Shown: piece by piece, positions 18,101 through 26,908 of the stretch
How positions within the stretch are numbered: position 1 is the stretch's first letter
Layout: each line of letters starts with the position of its first letter
Assembly: GCF_030062585.1 (NCBI RefSeq)
Contig: NZ_CP071935.1
Location: forward strand, 931,034-995,033
Reading direction: 5' to 3'
DNA: 64,000 nt
Origin: Helicobacter pylori
GTDB taxonomy: Bacteria > Campylobacterota > Campylobacteria > Campylobacterales > Helicobacteraceae
Made by a program: the position numbers and the translations under genes
The notes under the pieces: generated by a model
The model's database searches: none
What the model was told of the DNA's origin: nothing
Seen by the model: only the letters and a program-made list of their open reading frames with translations

Positions 18101-19898
18101 AAAAGTGAGTTTAGAAGTGCTAAATAACGCTCATGAGATAGAAAATAAAAATCCCCTAGATGAAGCTCAAGAACTTTTAGAGAGCTTGTCTAGTTATGAT
18201 GAAAATGGCAATCTTATCGCTCCTAGCAAGAAAGAATTAGAAAACGAACTCAAAGAGAAAGAGGCTAAAAGCGTCAATTTAGATGAAGAACTAGCTAAAG
18301 GTTCTAAGTTTGATGTTTATAGCGATGTTTTAAGGCATTTAGTCCAAATGGGTATCCAACAAAATGAAATCGCTTTCATCCATGACGCTAAAACCGAAGA
18401 ACAAAAGCAGGATTTGTTCAAAAAGATTAATCGTGGCGAAGTCAGGGTATTATTGGGCAGTCCCGCTAAAATGGGCGTAGGCACTAATGTGCAAGAAAGA
18501 TTAGTCGCTATGCATGAATTAGATTGCCCATGGAGACCTGATGAATTGTTGCAAATGGAAGGGCGTGGGATAAGACAAGGCAATATTTTACACCAAAACG
18601 ATCCTGAAAATTTTAGAATGAAAATCTATCGCTACGCCACTGAAAAAACTTATGATAGCCGTATGTGGCAAATCATAGAGACTAAATCTAAAGGCATAGA
18701 GCAATTTAGAAACGCGCACAAATTAGGCTTGAATGAATTAGAAGACTTTAATATGGGGAGTTCTAATGCGAGCGAGATGAAAGCAGAAGCAACAGGTAAT
18801 CCCTTGATTATTGAAGAAGTCAAATTGAGAGCTGAAATCAAAAACGAAGAAGCAAAATACAAAGCTTTCAATAAAGAAAATTACTTCAATGAAGAGAATT
18901 TGAAAAACAATTCTTCTAAATTGGATTATCTTAAACAGGAATTGAAAGATTTAGAAACGCTTCAAAGCTCTGTAATGATCCCCACTCATACAGAGATCAA
19001 GCTCTATGATTTGAAAAATGAAGAGAGTAAGGATTATGAGCTTATCAAAGTTAAAGAAGTAGAGCCTTTAAAAGAAAACGCCTCTATGAGTGAAGAATTA
19101 ACGCACAAAAAACTCAAAGAACAAAACAAGCAAATAGCCGAACAAAATAAAGAAAAGCTAGACGCTATTAAAAAGCAATTTGCAAGCAATTTGAACGACT
19201 TGTTTTTCAATGAGGAAAGAGATTGTAAGCTTTTAGAATACAAGGGCTTTGTGGTGAATGCTTATAAAACTAAGTATCAAGTGGAGTTTAGTTTAAACCC
19301 TAAAGACAATCCCAATATTGCCTATAGCCCTAGCAATATGGTTTATAAAAACGATACTGCCAACATGTTTAGCTCTTATAATTTCTGCGGCGAGATTAAA
19401 TTTGATGGGTTTTTAAAAAGATTGGATAACGCTATCACTAAACTCCCTGAAAAAATCAAGGAATTAGAAAACTCCATTAAAATCACTCAAGAAAATATCG
19501 CTAAATACACAAGATTAGTGGAGCAAAAACTTCCTTACCCACGACTAGAATACTTGCAAACTTTAAAATGGGATCATAAAACTCTAATAGATGATTTAGC
19601 TAAAATGAGCAAAGACAGAGATTATAGGCCTATGTTCAACCCTAAATCTAAAGAAGTCTTAGAGAAAATGAACGCTGAAAAAAGAGCGAGTTTAGTGGAT
19701 GAGAGGGAAGAGCAAGGGGTTAAGGGGAACACAAAGAGCCATGATGAAATAGAGCCAGCTACAGAACAAGTGATTGAAAAAGAAATAGAAAAAGGAGCTG
19801 AAATTATCTATTCTAAGGAAGTTGCAACCACTAATAATGTTGATTACTACGAGAACGAACAAGAAGTGGAAATTACTAAATCAATGGGTAGAAGATGA
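15112..19898 (+). pseudogene. OrfQ: SNF2-type helicase part of the ICE methylase/helicase, 5' end removed by IS605
   Basis: About 1595 codons remain. In H. pylori ICEs this gene normally encodes a protein of roughly 2800 residues with an N-terminal DNA methylase and a C-terminal helicase (established knowledge). Here the reading frame runs open into the IS605 end, so the methylase half is missing. SNF2 helicase motifs are intact: Walker A DHQVGAGKTL (near codon 530 of the stretch from 15201), NLIVDEAH (near 700), LTGTPIANS and QMEGRGIRQGN. The long C-terminal region is Lys/Glu-rich and coiled-coil-like. The tail ends ITKSMGRR. A TTG at 15201 could still drive translation of a helicase-only protein. 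The next small gene overlaps its stop. Confidence 0.85.
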
Positions 19899-20008
19899 GA
19901 AAGCAGTCTAACAAACTCTTTAGTTTTTTAAATGGCATTAAGTGGCGTGATTTACGCCTTATTATGCGAGTAGTCAAGCTAGTGAAACGATTAGCTAAGT
20001 TTAAATAA
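19895..20008 (+). CDS. Small basic protein coupled to orfQ
   Basis: A 37-residue ORF starting at an ATGA overlap with the orfQ stop, which points to translational coupling. It is strongly basic (MRKQSNKLFSFLNGIKW and later VVKLVKRLAKFK) and could form an amphipathic helix that binds membrane or nucleic acid. Not recognised. Support is the exact overlap and the regular chain of small genes that follows. Confidence 0.5.
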   Translation: MRKQSNKLFSFLNGIKWRDLRLIMRVVKLVKRLAKFK

Positions 20009-20018
20009 GGGGAAAACA

Positions 20019-20227
20019 ATGTTTGAATTAGGATTTTTTCTATTCTTAGGCTTTATATTATCAATTCTATCTACTTGTATAAAGCCCTAAATAGCACCAA
20101 ACAATCTCAAGAAGATTTTATGAATAAGCATAGCGAATTATTAGAAAGCTTGCTTGATGATGTAAGCGAGTGCAAAAAGAGATTAGAAATCTTAGAACAA
20201 AAATCAATTAAGGAGTTAAAGCAATGA
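20019..20227 (+). pseudogene. Small membrane/coiled-coil gene, frameshifted
   Basis: Starts at ATG 20019 after AAGGGGAAAACA with a hydrophobic helix (MFELGFFLFLGFIL), then hits a stop near 20090. A second frame picks up in the same place with YKALNSTKQSQEDFMNKH and SECKKRLEILEQ and ends at a TGA that overlaps the ATG of the next gene. The two halves fit one membrane-anchored coiled-coil protein of about 68 residues broken by a net one-base deletion around 20055-20075. The intact coupling of the second half to the next gene supports this. Confidence 0.6.
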
Positions 20228-20475
20228 ATTACGATGTTTTAATGGGATTTTTAGCACTAATCTTGCTAATTCTTTGGTATGCCTATGGATTAAGGCAATA
20301 TCTTAAATTAAAAGATAAGAATAAGAGATTAAAAGAGAAATTACAACGCTGTAATTGTAATATTAAAATTCCCAGTATTCTTGAAATGGCGCATAAACCT
20401 ATCATTATAGATATTAAGGGGGAATTGCTACCACATCTTACAGAGAGTTATAGAAAATCAAAATTTAAGGAGTAA
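20224..20475 (+). CDS. Small single-span membrane protein of the ICE
   Basis: 83 residues: an N-terminal membrane helix (MGFLALILLILWYAYGL), a short Lys/Arg-rich coiled coil (KLKDKNKRLKEKLQ), a CNC motif and a hydrophilic tail. Its ATG overlaps the stop of the preceding gene (ATGA), so it belongs to the same translationally coupled chain. No recognised family. Similar small membrane proteins are common next to conjugation loci. Confidence 0.55.
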   Translation: MNYDVLMGFLALILLILWYAYGLRQYLKLKDKNKRLKEKLQRCNCNIKIPSILEMAHKPIIIDIKGELLPHLTESYRKSKFKE

Positions 20476-20480
20476 TAACA

Positions 20481-20729
20481 ATGAACAATACAGAAATAAA
20501 GCGTAGCAAATAGGCTAACGAAAAAATGGAGTTAATTAAGAAATTGGAAAAAGAAAGCGAAGTTTTAAAGAAAGATTTACAACAACATTCAAACGAGCTT
20601 TTTAAAATGTTGATTATTGATAATGAAGATTTGTTTAAAGAGCAATTTGAGATTATGTTTAAAGCATGGGTTGAAATCGTAAAAATGATGTTTGAATTAA
20701 CCAAAAAACCAAATTTGATGGCGAAATGA
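20481..20729 (+). pseudogene. Small coiled-coil gene with an amber stop at codon 11
   Basis: AAGGAG upstream of ATG 20481 gives MNNTEIKRSK, then TAG at 20511, and the same frame continues ANEKMELIKKLEKESEVL to 20729. The best ribosome site belongs to the upstream ATG, so the gene appears interrupted by a nonsense codon; reinitiation at ATG 20526 could give 67 residues. The protein is helical and Lys/Glu-rich with no known motif. It overlaps the next small gene by 4 bp. Confidence 0.55.
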
Positions 20730-20926
20730 TTGGCTACACAGAAGAACTTTTAACCTTTTTAGTTAGAGATTTTTTTAATGGGATTTTTAAATCCAAAGTA
20801 ATACCTAAAATGCCTATTTTTTGCGGTGATGTTAAATGCGAAGATTTTAATGCCCTAAGAAGTTTAGTTTATCTTTCTGTGCTTGAGTTGGAAGAAACGA
20901 TAAATCCTAATAAAATCCCATTTTAA
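20726..20926 (+). CDS. Small hypothetical protein upstream of topA
   Basis: 66 residues overlapping the preceding gene by 4 bp (ATGA) and ending 12 bp before the topA start. No signal peptide or recognised motif; it contains FCGDVKCEDF with two cysteines. Context suggests the same transcript as topA. Confidence 0.5.
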   Translation: MIGYTEELLTFLVRDFFNGIFKSKVIPKMPIFCGDVKCEDFNALRSLVYLSVLELEETINPNKIPF

Positions 20927-20938
20927 AGGAGCAATCAA

Positions 20939-22999
20939 ATGAATAACAGCGTCATCATTATTGAAAGTCCTAATAAGGTAGCTAAGATTAGAGAAATCAT
21001 AGGAGCTAAGGTCTTTGCTACCATAGGGCATTTTATGCAACTTAAAAGCTATGATGAAAGTAATGGCTTTAAGCCGACTTTTGATTATGACCAAGAAAAG
21101 AAAAAACATATTTTTGAGATGATAGAGGCGTGTAAAAACAAAAAGGTTTATATCGCCACTGACCCTGATAGAGAGGGCTATGCTATAGGCTATATGTTTT
21201 ATCAAAAAATCAAAAATGTAGCTAGTTCTATTTATAGGGCGGAATTTTTTGAAATCACACCAAGTGGGATTAACAAGGGCTTACAAAACGCCCTTTTATT
21301 TGAAAACACCAATAAGCAAATGTATCAAAGCGCTTTAGCAAGACGAGTTGCAGATATGCTCTTAGGTTTTACGCTATCCCCTTATTTAGGTAAGGCTTTA
21401 GGACAAATGAAAGGTAGTAGTGCTGGGCGAGTGCAAACCCCTTGTTTAAAACTCATTGTAGATAGAGACAGAGAGATTGAAAAATTTAAGGCTTTACCTG
21501 AAAATGAGAAAGTAAGCTATCAAATTCAAGCTAAGATTAACGATAGTGCTAACAGAGAAGTAACTATCAAGCATTGTGATGAAAAGGGCGAAGAGATTAA
21601 ATTCAATGATAAAGAAGAGGCTTTAAAACTCTTTGAGAGCTTAAAGGATAATAAAGCTTGTCTTTTAAAGGATTTAAAAAACTCTGTTGTAGAGACTAAA
21701 CCTAAAAAGCCCTTTATCACTTCTACGCTTTTAGAAAAAGCAAGTTCTATGCTTGGTTTAAGTATTAGCGAAGTGCAATCACTAGCTCAAAATCTCTTTG
21801 AGGCTGGACTGATTACTTACATTAGGACAGATGCGGAAAGTTTGAGCGTGGAGTTTTTAGATGAGACAGAGAGCTTTTATGCACCTATTTATAAGGACTT
21901 GTATTTAAAAAGAGAATACAAGGCTGGCAAGCAAAGCCAAGCAGAAGCCCATGAAGCAATTCGCATCACACACCCCCATACTACTGAAGATTTAGAAAGC
22001 ATAGTCTATAATGCTAATATTACTAATCAAGACGCTTTAAAACTCTATCAACTCATTTTTGAAAGGACTATTGAAAGTCAAGGCAAGAATGCCATTTATG
22101 ACAAGCAAGATTTGCTCTTTAAAATCAAAAACGAGTATTTTAAATGTTCTGTAAAGGGTTTAAAAAGTGCTGGATTTTTAGCAATGTTTTCTAAAAAAGA
22201 GCTAGAAAATGATGAAAGTAATGATGATAAAGACAATAAAGAAAAAGAACAAAACGCACAATTTAATCTAAAAATTGATGATGTGTTAAGTCTAAATGAC
22301 TTAGTTTTAGCCACCATTAAAAGAAATGCCCCAAGTGCTTATAAAGAGGCAGATTTTGTCAAGCTTTTAGAAAACAAAGGCATAGGCAGACCTAGCACTT
22401 ATGCGAGCTATTTGCCTACGCTTGTAAAAAGAGAATATATCAGCATTAGCCAAGATAAAAAACACATTATTACGCCTACACATAAGGGTAAAAGAGTGGT
22501 AGAAGTGTTTGAAAATGCTTATCAATTCATTATTGATTTGACCTATACTAAACAAATGGAAGAAGTGCTAGATGAGATTGTAGAAAATAAAAGCTCTTAT
22601 GTGGATTTTATCAGCAATTTAAATTCTAAATGCCCTAAGATTGAAAAGCTAGAAAGAAATGATGATGAGATAAAACCTAGCAGTGAAGGACAAATCACTT
22701 ATATAGAAAATATTTTAAGAGATTTGCAATTAAATTTAAGCGAAGAGTTTAAAAACTACAAAGAAGACAACAGAGTGGCTAAGGCGTTTTTAGACCGATA
22801 CATTAAAGAGCATGAGTTTTTTAAGAAAAACAACAAAAAGGCTAGTAGCTCTAATAATGATGAAAATAGACCCGCTACGCCTAAACAAATTAGCCTTGCT
22901 GAGATGTTAGCTAAAAAGCATAATGTCAAGCTCCCCAAAGGATTTAAATATAGTATGAAAGTGTGTGGGGATTTTATCAATGAGTATCATAAGAAGTAG
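20939..22999 (+). CDS. topA: Type IA DNA topoisomerase of the ICE (TopA-like)
   Basis: 686 residues. The N-terminal TOPRIM domain shows VIIESPNKVAKI and the metal-binding DPDREG. The strand-cleaving tyrosine is in GLITYIRTDAES, and GRVQTPCLKLIVDRD and GIGRPSTYASYLPTL are conserved family blocks. It is shorter than chromosomal TopA and lacks the C-terminal Cys4 zinc fingers; the tail has an Asn/Lys/Ser-rich linker (KKNNKKASSSNNDE) and a short terminal domain. A strong AAAGGAG precedes the ATG. ICE- and plasmid-borne copies are thought to relax or decatenate transferred DNA. Intact. Confidence 0.92.
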   Translation: MNNSVIIIESPNKVAKIREIIGAKVFATIGHFMQLKSYDESNGFKPTFDYDQEKKKHIFEMIEACKNKKVYIATDPDREGYAIGYMFYQKIKNVASSIYRAEFFEITPSGINKGLQNALLFENTNKQMYQSALARRVADMLLGFTLSPYLGKALGQMKGSSAGRVQTPCLKLIVDRDREIEKFKALPENEKVSYQIQAKINDSANREVTIKHCDEKGEEIKFNDKEEALKLFESLKDNKACLLKDLKNSVVETKPKKPFITSTLLEKASSMLGLSISEVQSLAQNLFEAGLITYIRTDAESLSVEFLDETESFYAPIYKDLYLKREYKAGKQSQAEAHEAIRITHPHTTEDLESIVYNANITNQDALKLYQLIFERTIESQGKNAIYDKQDLLFKIKNEYFKCSVKGLKSAGFLAMFSKKELENDESNDDKDNKEKEQNAQFNLKIDDVLSLNDLVLATIKRNAPSAYKEADFVKLLENKGIGRPSTYASYLPTLVKREYISISQDKKHIITPTHKGKRVVEVFENAYQFIIDLTYTKQMEEVLDEIVENKSSYVDFISNLNSKCPKIEKLERNDDEIKPSSEGQITYIENILRDLQLNLSEEFKNYKEDNRVAKAFLDRYIKEHEFFKKNNKKASSSNNDENRPATPKQISLAEMLAKKHNVKLPKGFKYSMKVCGDFINEYHKK

Positions 23000-23005
23000 T
23001 AAGTG

Positions 23006-23021
23006 AAATTTTGCTAAACTA
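23006..23021 (+). promoter_or_regulatory. Shared promoter/operator-like element upstream of AbiEii-type module 1
   Basis: The sequence AAATTTTGCTAAACTA occurs here and, with one base difference, at 28395-28410 before the second nucleotidyltransferase module, each about 30 bp from the first ATG. It may contain the -10 box (GCTAAACT) or an operator recognised by the module's antitoxin. Confidence 0.5.
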
Positions 23022-23053
23022 GAACCTAATTAAAACTAATGAGGGAGTTTAGC

Positions 23054-23524
23054 ATGCTTTATATTCCACCCACTTCAAAAGAAGTCTATGTTAGCTCTAT
23101 TGTGGCTTTAAATATCCATAGCCCACAAGGCACAGGAGATTGGCATAGTAGCTATGCTTTAATGGAGAATGCGTTTGATGATATAGGGGTTTATATCTAT
23201 GGTGAAAAACAAGCCCATAATACTAATAAACTACTAGGCAATCTAGGCATTATAGATGGCACAGCAAGGCTCAATAAAATGGGCTATTACCCTAAACATA
23301 CTCCCACTTATATTGCAGAGCATCCAAGAGCTTGTGTAGATTGTCTCTATGTTTCTGTATTGCAAACTGGAAAGCTAGGGGTTGTTATGCTAGATGAATG
23401 GTTTCCTAGTATTGAAGATAAAGAGAGTGTCTATGCTCTTATAGAAGTGATGAAACCCAAATTAAACAAGCAAGAAAGAGAGAATTTGGATAAATGGATA
23501 GCAAGAAACCCCATTATAGAGTGA
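23054..23524 (+). CDS. Partner (putative antitoxin) of AbiEii-type module 1
   Basis: 156 residues. I choose ATG 23054 because AGGGAG sits just ahead of it; the ATG at 23039 lies upstream of that site. It overlaps the nucleotidyltransferase gene by about 31 bp, the usual arrangement of a type IV toxin-antitoxin pair. It does not show the winged-helix domain of AbiEi, so its antitoxin role is inferred from position. The sequence has GDWHSSYAL and RACVDCLYVS; no known catalytic motif. Confidence 0.6.
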   Translation: MLYIPPTSKEVYVSSIVALNIHSPQGTGDWHSSYALMENAFDDIGVYIYGEKQAHNTNKLLGNLGIIDGTARLNKMGYYPKHTPTYIAEHPRACVDCLYVSVLQTGKLGVVMLDEWFPSIEDKESVYALIEVMKPKLNKQERENLDKWIARNPIIE

Positions 23525-24216
23525 GTTTAAGCGAACAAGCTCTTAATCATGAAAAACTGATGAGAGCCATTGTTAAAAATCTAGCCGACACCCCTATGGT
23601 ATTAAAAGGCGGAACAGCTTTGTATCTAGGCTATGGCTTAAATCGTTTTTCAGAAGATTTAGACTTTGATTGTCATAAAAAAATCAATCTCTTAGGCAGA
23701 GTAAAGAGCGCTATTCCTAATGGCATTATCTTAAATGATATTCATATTAAAAAAGACACTGATAGTGTGGGGCGTTATATGGTGCGTTATGCTACCAAAG
23801 ACAATAAAGAAGAACAAACTTTAAAATTAGAAATATCTTATAGAGACGCACCAAAAGAGAGCGAAGTCAATGTGATTGAGGGAATGCGAATTGCTAAAAT
23901 AGAGCGTATTATTGATAACAAACTCTGTGCTTGCTTTGATGGGGAGCATATAAGAACTAAAGCTAGAGATTTATTTGATTTGCATTTTTTAGCCAAGCAT
24001 TATGAAGAACATTTTAACTTAGATTTAGCAAGTCGCTTAAAAGATTTTAGCAAAGACCCTGATAAATTAGTGAGCGATTATTTAGTAGATATAAAACTAG
24101 ATGCTTTATTAAATCAAATTATGGACTTAGAAGAAACAGCCCTAGAATTAGGGGTAATGGCTCAACTAATACATAAAAAACTTGAAAAACAATCTCATTC
24201 CCTTAATGCCTTGTAA
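23494..24216 (+). CDS. AbiEii-type nucleotidyltransferase toxin, module 1
   Basis: 240 residues of the AbiEii/AbiGii nucleotidyltransferase family. The signature is VLKGGTALYLGYGL followed by FSEDLDFD, giving the GG...DxD nucleotidyltransferase core, then KIERIIDNKL and KARDLFDLHFL. Relatives add nucleotides to tRNA or other acceptors and stop growth (established for some members). Directly after the TAA stop the same frame continues for 26 codons ending SLDNSNENTYTPKRRR (to 24297), a tail shared with module 2, so the present protein has probably lost its C-terminal tail through a nonsense mutation. Confidence 0.82.
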   Translation: MDSKKPHYRVSLSEQALNHEKLMRAIVKNLADTPMVLKGGTALYLGYGLNRFSEDLDFDCHKKINLLGRVKSAIPNGIILNDIHIKKDTDSVGRYMVRYATKDNKEEQTLKLEISYRDAPKESEVNVIEGMRIAKIERIIDNKLCACFDGEHIRTKARDLFDLHFLAKHYEEHFNLDLASRLKDFSKDPDKLVSDYLVDIKLDALLNQIMDLEETALELGVMAQLIHKKLEKQSHSLNAL

Positions 24217-24345
24217 GAGCAACAAGGCTATAGCAATAATGATAATAGCCTAGACAATTCTAATGAAAACACCTACACACCTAAGCGTAGGCGATAAGTA
24301 ACCTTATTGAGTGGGTATTTGATAGTTTTTAGTTGTTTTGTCTTG
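24217..24345 (+). repeat. 3' cassette copy 1: detached C-terminal tail plus downstream flank
   Basis: From the in-frame stop of the module 1 toxin, 26 open codons encode an Asn/Asp-rich tail ending TPKRRR and a further 45 bp of flank follow. Both parts match 29416-29505 behind the module 2 toxin closely at the DNA level (for example the shared run CACACCTAAGCGTAG). Divergence is concentrated at a few positions, as expected for a duplicated or exchanged cassette. Confidence 0.7.
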
Positions 24346-24370
24346 TTAATTTAATTCTATTTAAAACTAC

Positions 24371-25036
24371 TTAAATACCCTTGCTCTCTAAAATCTCTTT
24401 AAAACATTGTTGCAATTTTTTAGAAAATGACTCTTTTTCTTTGTCATAGTCTTTTCCTAAGCTGATATAAAGTGCGGTGTCTTTGTCTTTAAAGTCTTTG
24501 ATTTCTTTTGTAGGTTTATAACTCAAAAATTCTCTAATCTCTTTAGCATAACCTTTTACTAAAACTTGCAATAAGTCAATGTCATAAGAAAATTTATCTT
24601 TAAGGACATTTTGGGCGATTTCTATTAAGCACTCATCATAGATTTCTACACTTTCATTAAACACTTCTTCTACATCACTTTCTTTAATACCATTTAAAAA
24701 TAGATAGTAATTAAAGAGCCTATCTTCTTTTTCTTCATTTAGCCATTCTAAATCATCTTCATATTCTTCTTCATCTATAGGTTTAAAATCACTAGGAATA
24801 GTGCTTTCATAATCAATAGGACTAAACTTACACATCAAGCGTGAAATAAGAATTTTAGGGGCATTCTCATTGCTTATCTTAGCAAACACCATATTGGCTA
24901 AGATATTAGCTAAGATTAACTTCTCTACTAAACTAGCTTGGCTGATTTCTTGTTCTAATGTATCCTTAAACTTTAAAGGGGTGTCTTTATAGATTATCTT
25001 ATGCGTAAAAAATTCATTCAAGTTCATTGTTTTCAT
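24371..25036 (-). CDS. Hypothetical acidic protein of the parA operon
   Basis: 221 residues, strongly acidic, with no membrane segment. It has an Asp/Glu-rich stretch (DEEEYEDDLEWLNEEKEDR) in the middle. It overlaps the end of the ribbon-helix-helix gene by 23 bp, so it is the third gene of a parA-RHH operon. No recognised domain. Context suggests a partition or transfer accessory factor. Confidence 0.65.
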   Translation of the reverse strand: MKTMNLNEFFTHKIIYKDTPLKFKDTLEQEISQASLVEKLILANILANMVFAKISNENAPKILISRLMCKFSPIDYESTIPSDFKPIDEEEYEDDLEWLNEEKEDRLFNYYLFLNGIKESDVEEVFNESVEIYDECLIEIAQNVLKDKFSYDIDLLQVLVKGYAKEIREFLSYKPTKEIKDFKDKDTALYISLGKDYDKEKESFSKKLQQCFKEILESKGI

Positions 25037-25391
25037 TATTGCCCTTTTCTTTGTTTTGTAATCTTTCTAGTTGCTTTAAAAGCTTTTGCTCTTGGGTGTT
25101 TTTTCTGTGTTTTAAATGTCTAATAAGCGCCTCTTCAATAAAAGTGCTTCGTGTCTCTTTAAATGAGCCAAATTCTAGCAAAAATTCATCAAGTTCTTTT
25201 ATCACACAAGGACTAAAGGCAATGTTAAAGCTCTTTTTCTTATCTTCATCTAACAAGCTTTTTTTACGCCCCCTTTTTTTAGGGATTTTTACTTCCTTTG
25301 TGCTAGGCTCTTTTTTTAGGGGGGTATCTTGGGCTTGTTCTTCTTGTTCTTCAAACTTCTTTTCTAGCTCATCAATTTGTTGTAAATCCAT
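25014..25391 (-). CDS. Ribbon-helix-helix DNA-binding protein (VirC2/ParG-like partner of ParA)
   Basis: About 125 residues from ATG 25391, chosen because AAGGAG sits 9 nt upstream; the frame is open further up into parA. A charged N-terminal arm (PKKRGRKKSLLDEDKK) leads to a ribbon-helix-helix fold: SFNIAFSPCVIKELDEFL, then TRSTFIEEALIRHL. Such proteins pair with ParA ATPases as centromere binders and operon repressors; Agrobacterium VirC1/VirC2 is the closest functional parallel (ParA-like plus RHH, binding the overdrive repeats). It probably binds one of the repeated sites described here; which one is inference. Confidence 0.7.
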   Translation of the reverse strand: MDLQQIDELEKKFEEQEEQAQDTPLKKEPSTKEVKIPKKRGRKKSLLDEDKKKSFNIAFSPCVIKELDEFLLEFGSFKETRSTFIEEALIRHLKHRKNTQEQKLLKQLERLQNKEKGNNENNELE

Positions 25392-25437
25392 ACTTGTATG
25401 CTCCTTATTGTGTTTATTTTTGTGCTTTTTAACTCTT

Positions 25438-26106
25438 CTAAAACGCATGTCTTTTCTCTTTTTCTAAATGGCTTTTTAATTCGTTGTGAAAATTAACCCA
25501 CTCATTGATAGCCTTTCTATCGCTGTATTCTATGACCCCTAAGCCTTCGCTTACACTGCGCTTATAAACAATGCGCTCACTCAAAGAGCTTTCTAAAAGT
25601 GTAATCCTATCGCTAGGGTTATTTTCTTTAATAAACTCTATTAAGGCTTGTCTTTCTTTAAGGGTAGGAATAGTAGGCATTCTATTGATGACAATTAAGG
25701 CTCTTAGATTTTCATTAAGCTCTTGGAGTTGCTCAATTCTTTCTAGCATATTAGCTAAGACTTCAGTGTCTAATTGACTAGGAGTTGTTGGCACTAGCAC
25801 AATATCACTTAAAAGCATAGCTTTTTGGGTTTCTTTGCTGTATTCCCCCTTAGTATCAATAAGGATATTTTCATACTTAGATACCATTTGCTTTAAAGTA
25901 TCGCTAAAGCCACTACTACGATTAAATAAGCTAAAAGTGGGGCGTTCTTTTTCAGCACGAATTGTAGCAAAAGTTTCCATAGACTTTTGGCTATCTGTAT
26001 CTAAAACAACCACTTCTTTATTGTCTTTGAGTAATTGCACGGCTAAGTTTAAACAAAGCGTGCTTTTACCACTGCCACCCTTTTCATTAGCAATGCAAAT
26101 GGTCAT
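25438..26106 (-). CDS. parA: ParA/VirC1-like ATPase
   Basis: 222 residues of the MinD/ParA family. The deviant Walker A is NEKGGSGKSTLCLNLA at the N terminus (residues 7-22), Walker A' is VVVLDTDSQKS and Walker B NILIDTKGEY; VLVPTTPSQLD is also typical. These ATPases move DNA or, as VirC1, help recruit the relaxosome to the secretion coupling protein at the cell pole. First gene of the operon, AAGGAAAA before the ATG. Intact. Confidence 0.9.
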   Translation of the reverse strand: MTICIANEKGGSGKSTLCLNLAVQLLKDNKEVVVLDTDSQKSMETFATIRAEKERPTFSLFNRSSGFSDTLKQMVSKYENILIDTKGEYSKETQKAMLLSDIVLVPTTPSQLDTEVLANMLERIEQLQELNENLRALIVINRMPTIPTLKERQALIEFIKENNPSDRITLLESSLSERIVYKRSVSEGLGVIEYSDRKAINEWVNFHNELKSHLEKEKRHAF

Positions 26107-26743
26107 GTTATTTTCCTTATTTTAGTTGTTTTAAAAGTATATCACAATTATATAGATTTTGAATTAACTTTAAACAATTTGATTGTTTAAGATTGTTTAT
26201 ATAAACATAGTAAATAATTAAACTTAGTAAGGGATAATAAAACTATGTTATTTAAAGAGTATTTAGTCTTTAATTTAATATTACAATGTTAAAAGAATTT
26301 ATTCTTATTTAGCTTATATCATTAAACTATTAAGAAATTAAATTATCAATTAAATTTAAAGCATTTTAAGCGAACTTTCTCAAGAAATTCTAAGGTTTAA
26401 TTTGTCTTTTTCATTTTTAAAAAAAGTTTTTTTAAACATTAAAAAGGAGCAAAAAACTATCATTTTAGCTTAAGATTAGCTTAAATTTTAACTTTTTTTC
26501 ATTAAATTTTTAGGTTTATTTACTTTTCATTTACTTTTAGATTAAGTTACGCATTTTAGGGGGTTGCATGGTTTGAGCCTAAAAAATGTGTGCGTACACA
26601 CTTGTGTTTTTTTCTTAAAAATAGCTTAAAAAGTGGCATATGTGTACGCACACACTTTGAAAAAGTAAATAAGTCAAGACCTTGATTTCCTTGTAATTTT
26701 AATGGCATTCTAAAAAGATTTTTTAAAAACAAGGACAGAAAAA
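26107..26743. other. AT-rich intergenic region upstream of parA with a 14-bp inverted site pair
   Basis: About 640 bp with no credible gene, very AT-rich (many A4-T5 tracts between 26150 and 26540). It must contain the leftward parA promoter and the rightward promoter for the small gene at 26744. The only strong structure is the site pair at 26587-26654. Confidence 0.6.
26587..26654. promoter_or_regulatory. Inverted pair of TGTGTGCGTACACA sites
   Basis: TGTGTGCGTACACA at 26587-26600 and its exact reverse complement at 26641-26654, 54 bp apart (about five helical turns). A third exact copy lies at 34269-34282 upstream of the relaxase. Each site is itself nearly palindromic (GTGTnCGTACAC). The right copy and the relaxase copy share four further bases. 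This looks like binding sites of one ICE regulator or partition protein; the RHH protein next door is a candidate. Confidence 0.65.
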
Positions 26744-26908
26744 ATGACACAAGATTTTTTAGAACTTAAAGAGGGAAAATACCCTATGAATGAATGGCAA
26801 ATGATAGAGTTTATGCAAATGGGAGTAGAGCCTAAAAGCGAACAAGAAACAAAAATAGAGTTAGAACATTCCTTAGAAAATGAAGTCAATAAAAACAAGG
26901 AGCATTAA
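26744..26908 (+). CDS. Small acidic ICE protein
   Basis: 54 residues, starting at ATG 26744 after AAGGACAG and ending 1 bp before the next ATG. Acidic and Met-rich (EWQMIEFMQMGVEPKSEQ), no known domain. It heads a rightward unit with the truncated ArdC-like gene and lies 90 bp from the inverted site pair, which may be its operator. Confidence 0.5.
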   Translation: MTQDFLELKEGKYPMNEWQMIEFMQMGVEPKSEQETKIELEHSLENEVNKNKEH

